A stretch of 64,000 nucleotides of DNA from assembly GCF_001541315.1 (NCBI RefSeq), contig NZ_LMVK01000012.1, forward strand, positions 62,001 through 126,000, written 5' to 3'. This DNA is from Agrobacterium tumefaciens str. B6. Lineage in GTDB: Bacteria; Pseudomonadota; Alphaproteobacteria; Rhizobiales; Rhizobiaceae. The notes beneath the pieces were generated by a model that searched no databases, was not told the DNA's origin, and saw only the letters and a program-made list of their open reading frames with translations. This document shows, in pieces, positions 63,195-64,000 of the stretch. Both the position numbers and the translations under genes were made by a program. The first letter of the stretch is position 1, and each line of letters opens with the position of its first letter.

Positions 63195-64000
63195 ATGGCG
63201 GACGTTTTGACCGAAGCGCGCCTTCAGGCGCAGGTCTTCAACCTCCTGCGCGACTGGCGTTTCATCGGCAACCTGCCGCAGCAGCCGCCGGAAGGCGACT
63301 GGCGGACATGGCTGCTGATCGGCGGGCGTGGCTCCGGCAAGACCCGCGCAGGGGCGGAATGGGTGCATCATGTCGCCTCCGCCGGCAAGCAGTCGGATTT
63401 GCGCATCGCGCTTGTTGCCGAGACGCTGGGCGACGCCCGCGAGGTGATGATCGACGGCATTTCCGGCATCTGCCGCATCGCCCGCCGCCATCGCCCCGCC
63501 TTCGAGGTGTCGCGCCGGCGGCTGCTCTGGCCGAATGGCGCGATGGCACAGGTGTTTTCCTCGGAAGACCCGGAAAGCCTGCGTGGCCCGCAATTCCACA
63601 TGGCCTGGGCGGATGAGCTCGGCAAATGGAAATATCCGCAGGAAACCTGGGACATGCTGCAATTCGGCCTGCGTCTGGGTGAGGTCCCCCGGCAATTGGT
63701 GACCACCACGCCGCGGCCCATTCCGCTGCTGAAGGCGCTTCTCGCCGACCCCTCGACACGGGTGGCGCGGATGCCGACGGCGATGAATGCGCGGAATCTC
63801 TCGCCCGGTTTTCTGAAAGCCATGCAGGACCGTTACGGCGGCACGCGGCTGGGGCGTCAGGAAATCGGCGGCGAATTGATCGATGAGCGCGAGGGCGCGC
63901 TGTGGAAACGCGCCGATCTGGAAGCGATCATCGATGCGGGACATGAACCGCTTGCGCGCATCGTCGTGGCGGTAGATCCGCCCGCAGGTGCCGGTGAACA
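63195..64000 (+). CDS. Terminase large subunit, gene-transfer-agent/phage type (3' end outside window)
   Basis: The first 268 codons of a DNA-packaging ATPase; the frame is open to the window end. Walker A GGRGSGKT is at residues 43-50, Walker B is in FHMAWADELGKW near 140, and the coupling motif TTTPRPIP follows near 175. AVDPPAG at the visible end is the beginning of the nuclease domain (first catalytic Asp). The sequence fits gp2 of the Rhodobacter-type GTA and related prophage terminases. ATG 63195 follows the previous stop directly. Portal and capsid genes should lie to the right. Confidence 0.88.
   Translation, partial: MADVLTEARLQAQVFNLLRDWRFIGNLPQQPPEGDWRTWLLIGGRGSGKTRAGAEWVHHVASAGKQSDLRIALVAETLGDAREVMIDGISGICRIARRHRPAFEVSRRRLLWPNGAMAQVFSSEDPESLRGPQFHMAWADELGKWKYPQETWDMLQFGLRLGEVPRQLVTTTPRPIPLLKALLADPSTRVARMPTAMNARNLSPGFLKAMQDRYGGTRLGRQEIGGELIDEREGALWKRADLEAIIDAGHEPLARIVVAVDPPAGAGE

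Noticed and set aside
62649..63944. A 431-codon minus-strand open frame at the right edge
   Set aside because: It is antisense to the terminase, whose plus-strand frame shows Walker A, Walker B and coupling motifs.

Overview
The window looks like about 64 kb of chromosome from a Rhizobiaceae member, most likely Agrobacterium (biovar 1, tumefaciens/radiobacter type). The strongest marker is a 142-residue Ros/MucR zinc-finger regulator with ligands at C79, C82, H92 and H96/H97. It is supported by a DmeR/DmeF metal module with its palindromic C-tract operator, an Mrp/Pha antiporter operon, DUF930, DUF1491, DUF6456 and DUF2336 proteins, CtrA-type boxes and rhizobial intergenic palindromes. GC content is high throughout apart from a few AT-rich regulatory gaps. 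No rRNA, complete tRNA, insertion sequence or CRISPR array was seen. Gene density and strand switching are those of an ordinary core chromosome.

Layout. 0-3.5 kb: metallophosphoesterase end, WYL regulator with divergent LysE exporter, cytochrome c' and a diheme cytochrome c. 3.5-5.2 kb: cobalamin riboswitch and cbtB-cbtA-unknown cobalt operon. 5.3-9.3 kb: a short aromatic-rich leader ORF with an attenuator-like terminator before a GNAT and a DJ-1 family gene, a MerR regulator, the dmeRF efflux operon and two small unknown genes. 9.6-12.7 kb: quaternary-amine ABC transporter. 13-24 kb: oligopeptidase B, DUF930, DHDPS-family lyase, polysaccharide deacetylase, Ada, AI-2E transporter, VOC protein, Usp, DksA-like, HlyIII, GNAT and LysE proteins. 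24.5-31.1 kb: msrB and the seven-gene mrpABCDEFG operon. 31.5-37.5 kb: ros, a DnaA-domain-IV-like gene, DUF6456, sufE, DUF5330, a DivJ/PleC-type kinase and a peptidoglycan-binding protein.

37.7-47 kb: DUF1491, DUF2336, DUF1254/DUF1214, the lysE/lysG export pair, a class A penicillin-binding protein, YcgN and a class D beta-lactamase. 47-52 kb: a CueR-type promoter and actP-hmrR-copZ copper operon, bracketed by a DinJ/YafQ module and a ParD/ParE module. 52-62.4 kb: an MFS transporter behind a SoxR-type promoter, a GH32 enzyme, SelO, a saccharopine-dehydrogenase-family enzyme with divergent Lrp regulator, an HxlR/SDR pair and a membrane alpha/beta hydrolase. 62.7-64 kb: the start of a gene-transfer-agent or phage-type packaging cluster, cut off by the window end.

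Metal homeostasis is a recurring theme (B12-controlled cobalt uptake, Co/Ni efflux, copper efflux, a MerR metal sensor), as are small-molecule exporters paired with divergent regulators. Less expected signals: the three-segment attenuator behind an apparently leaderless 17-codon ORF at 6.5 kb; a 19-bp-spacer SoxR promoter on an MFS gene; consensus CtrA boxes at 9.3 and 39.4 kb; a tRNA-3'-end-like stretch inside actP; and two families of intergenic palindromes, one of which seems to supply the start region of an ABC permease gene.
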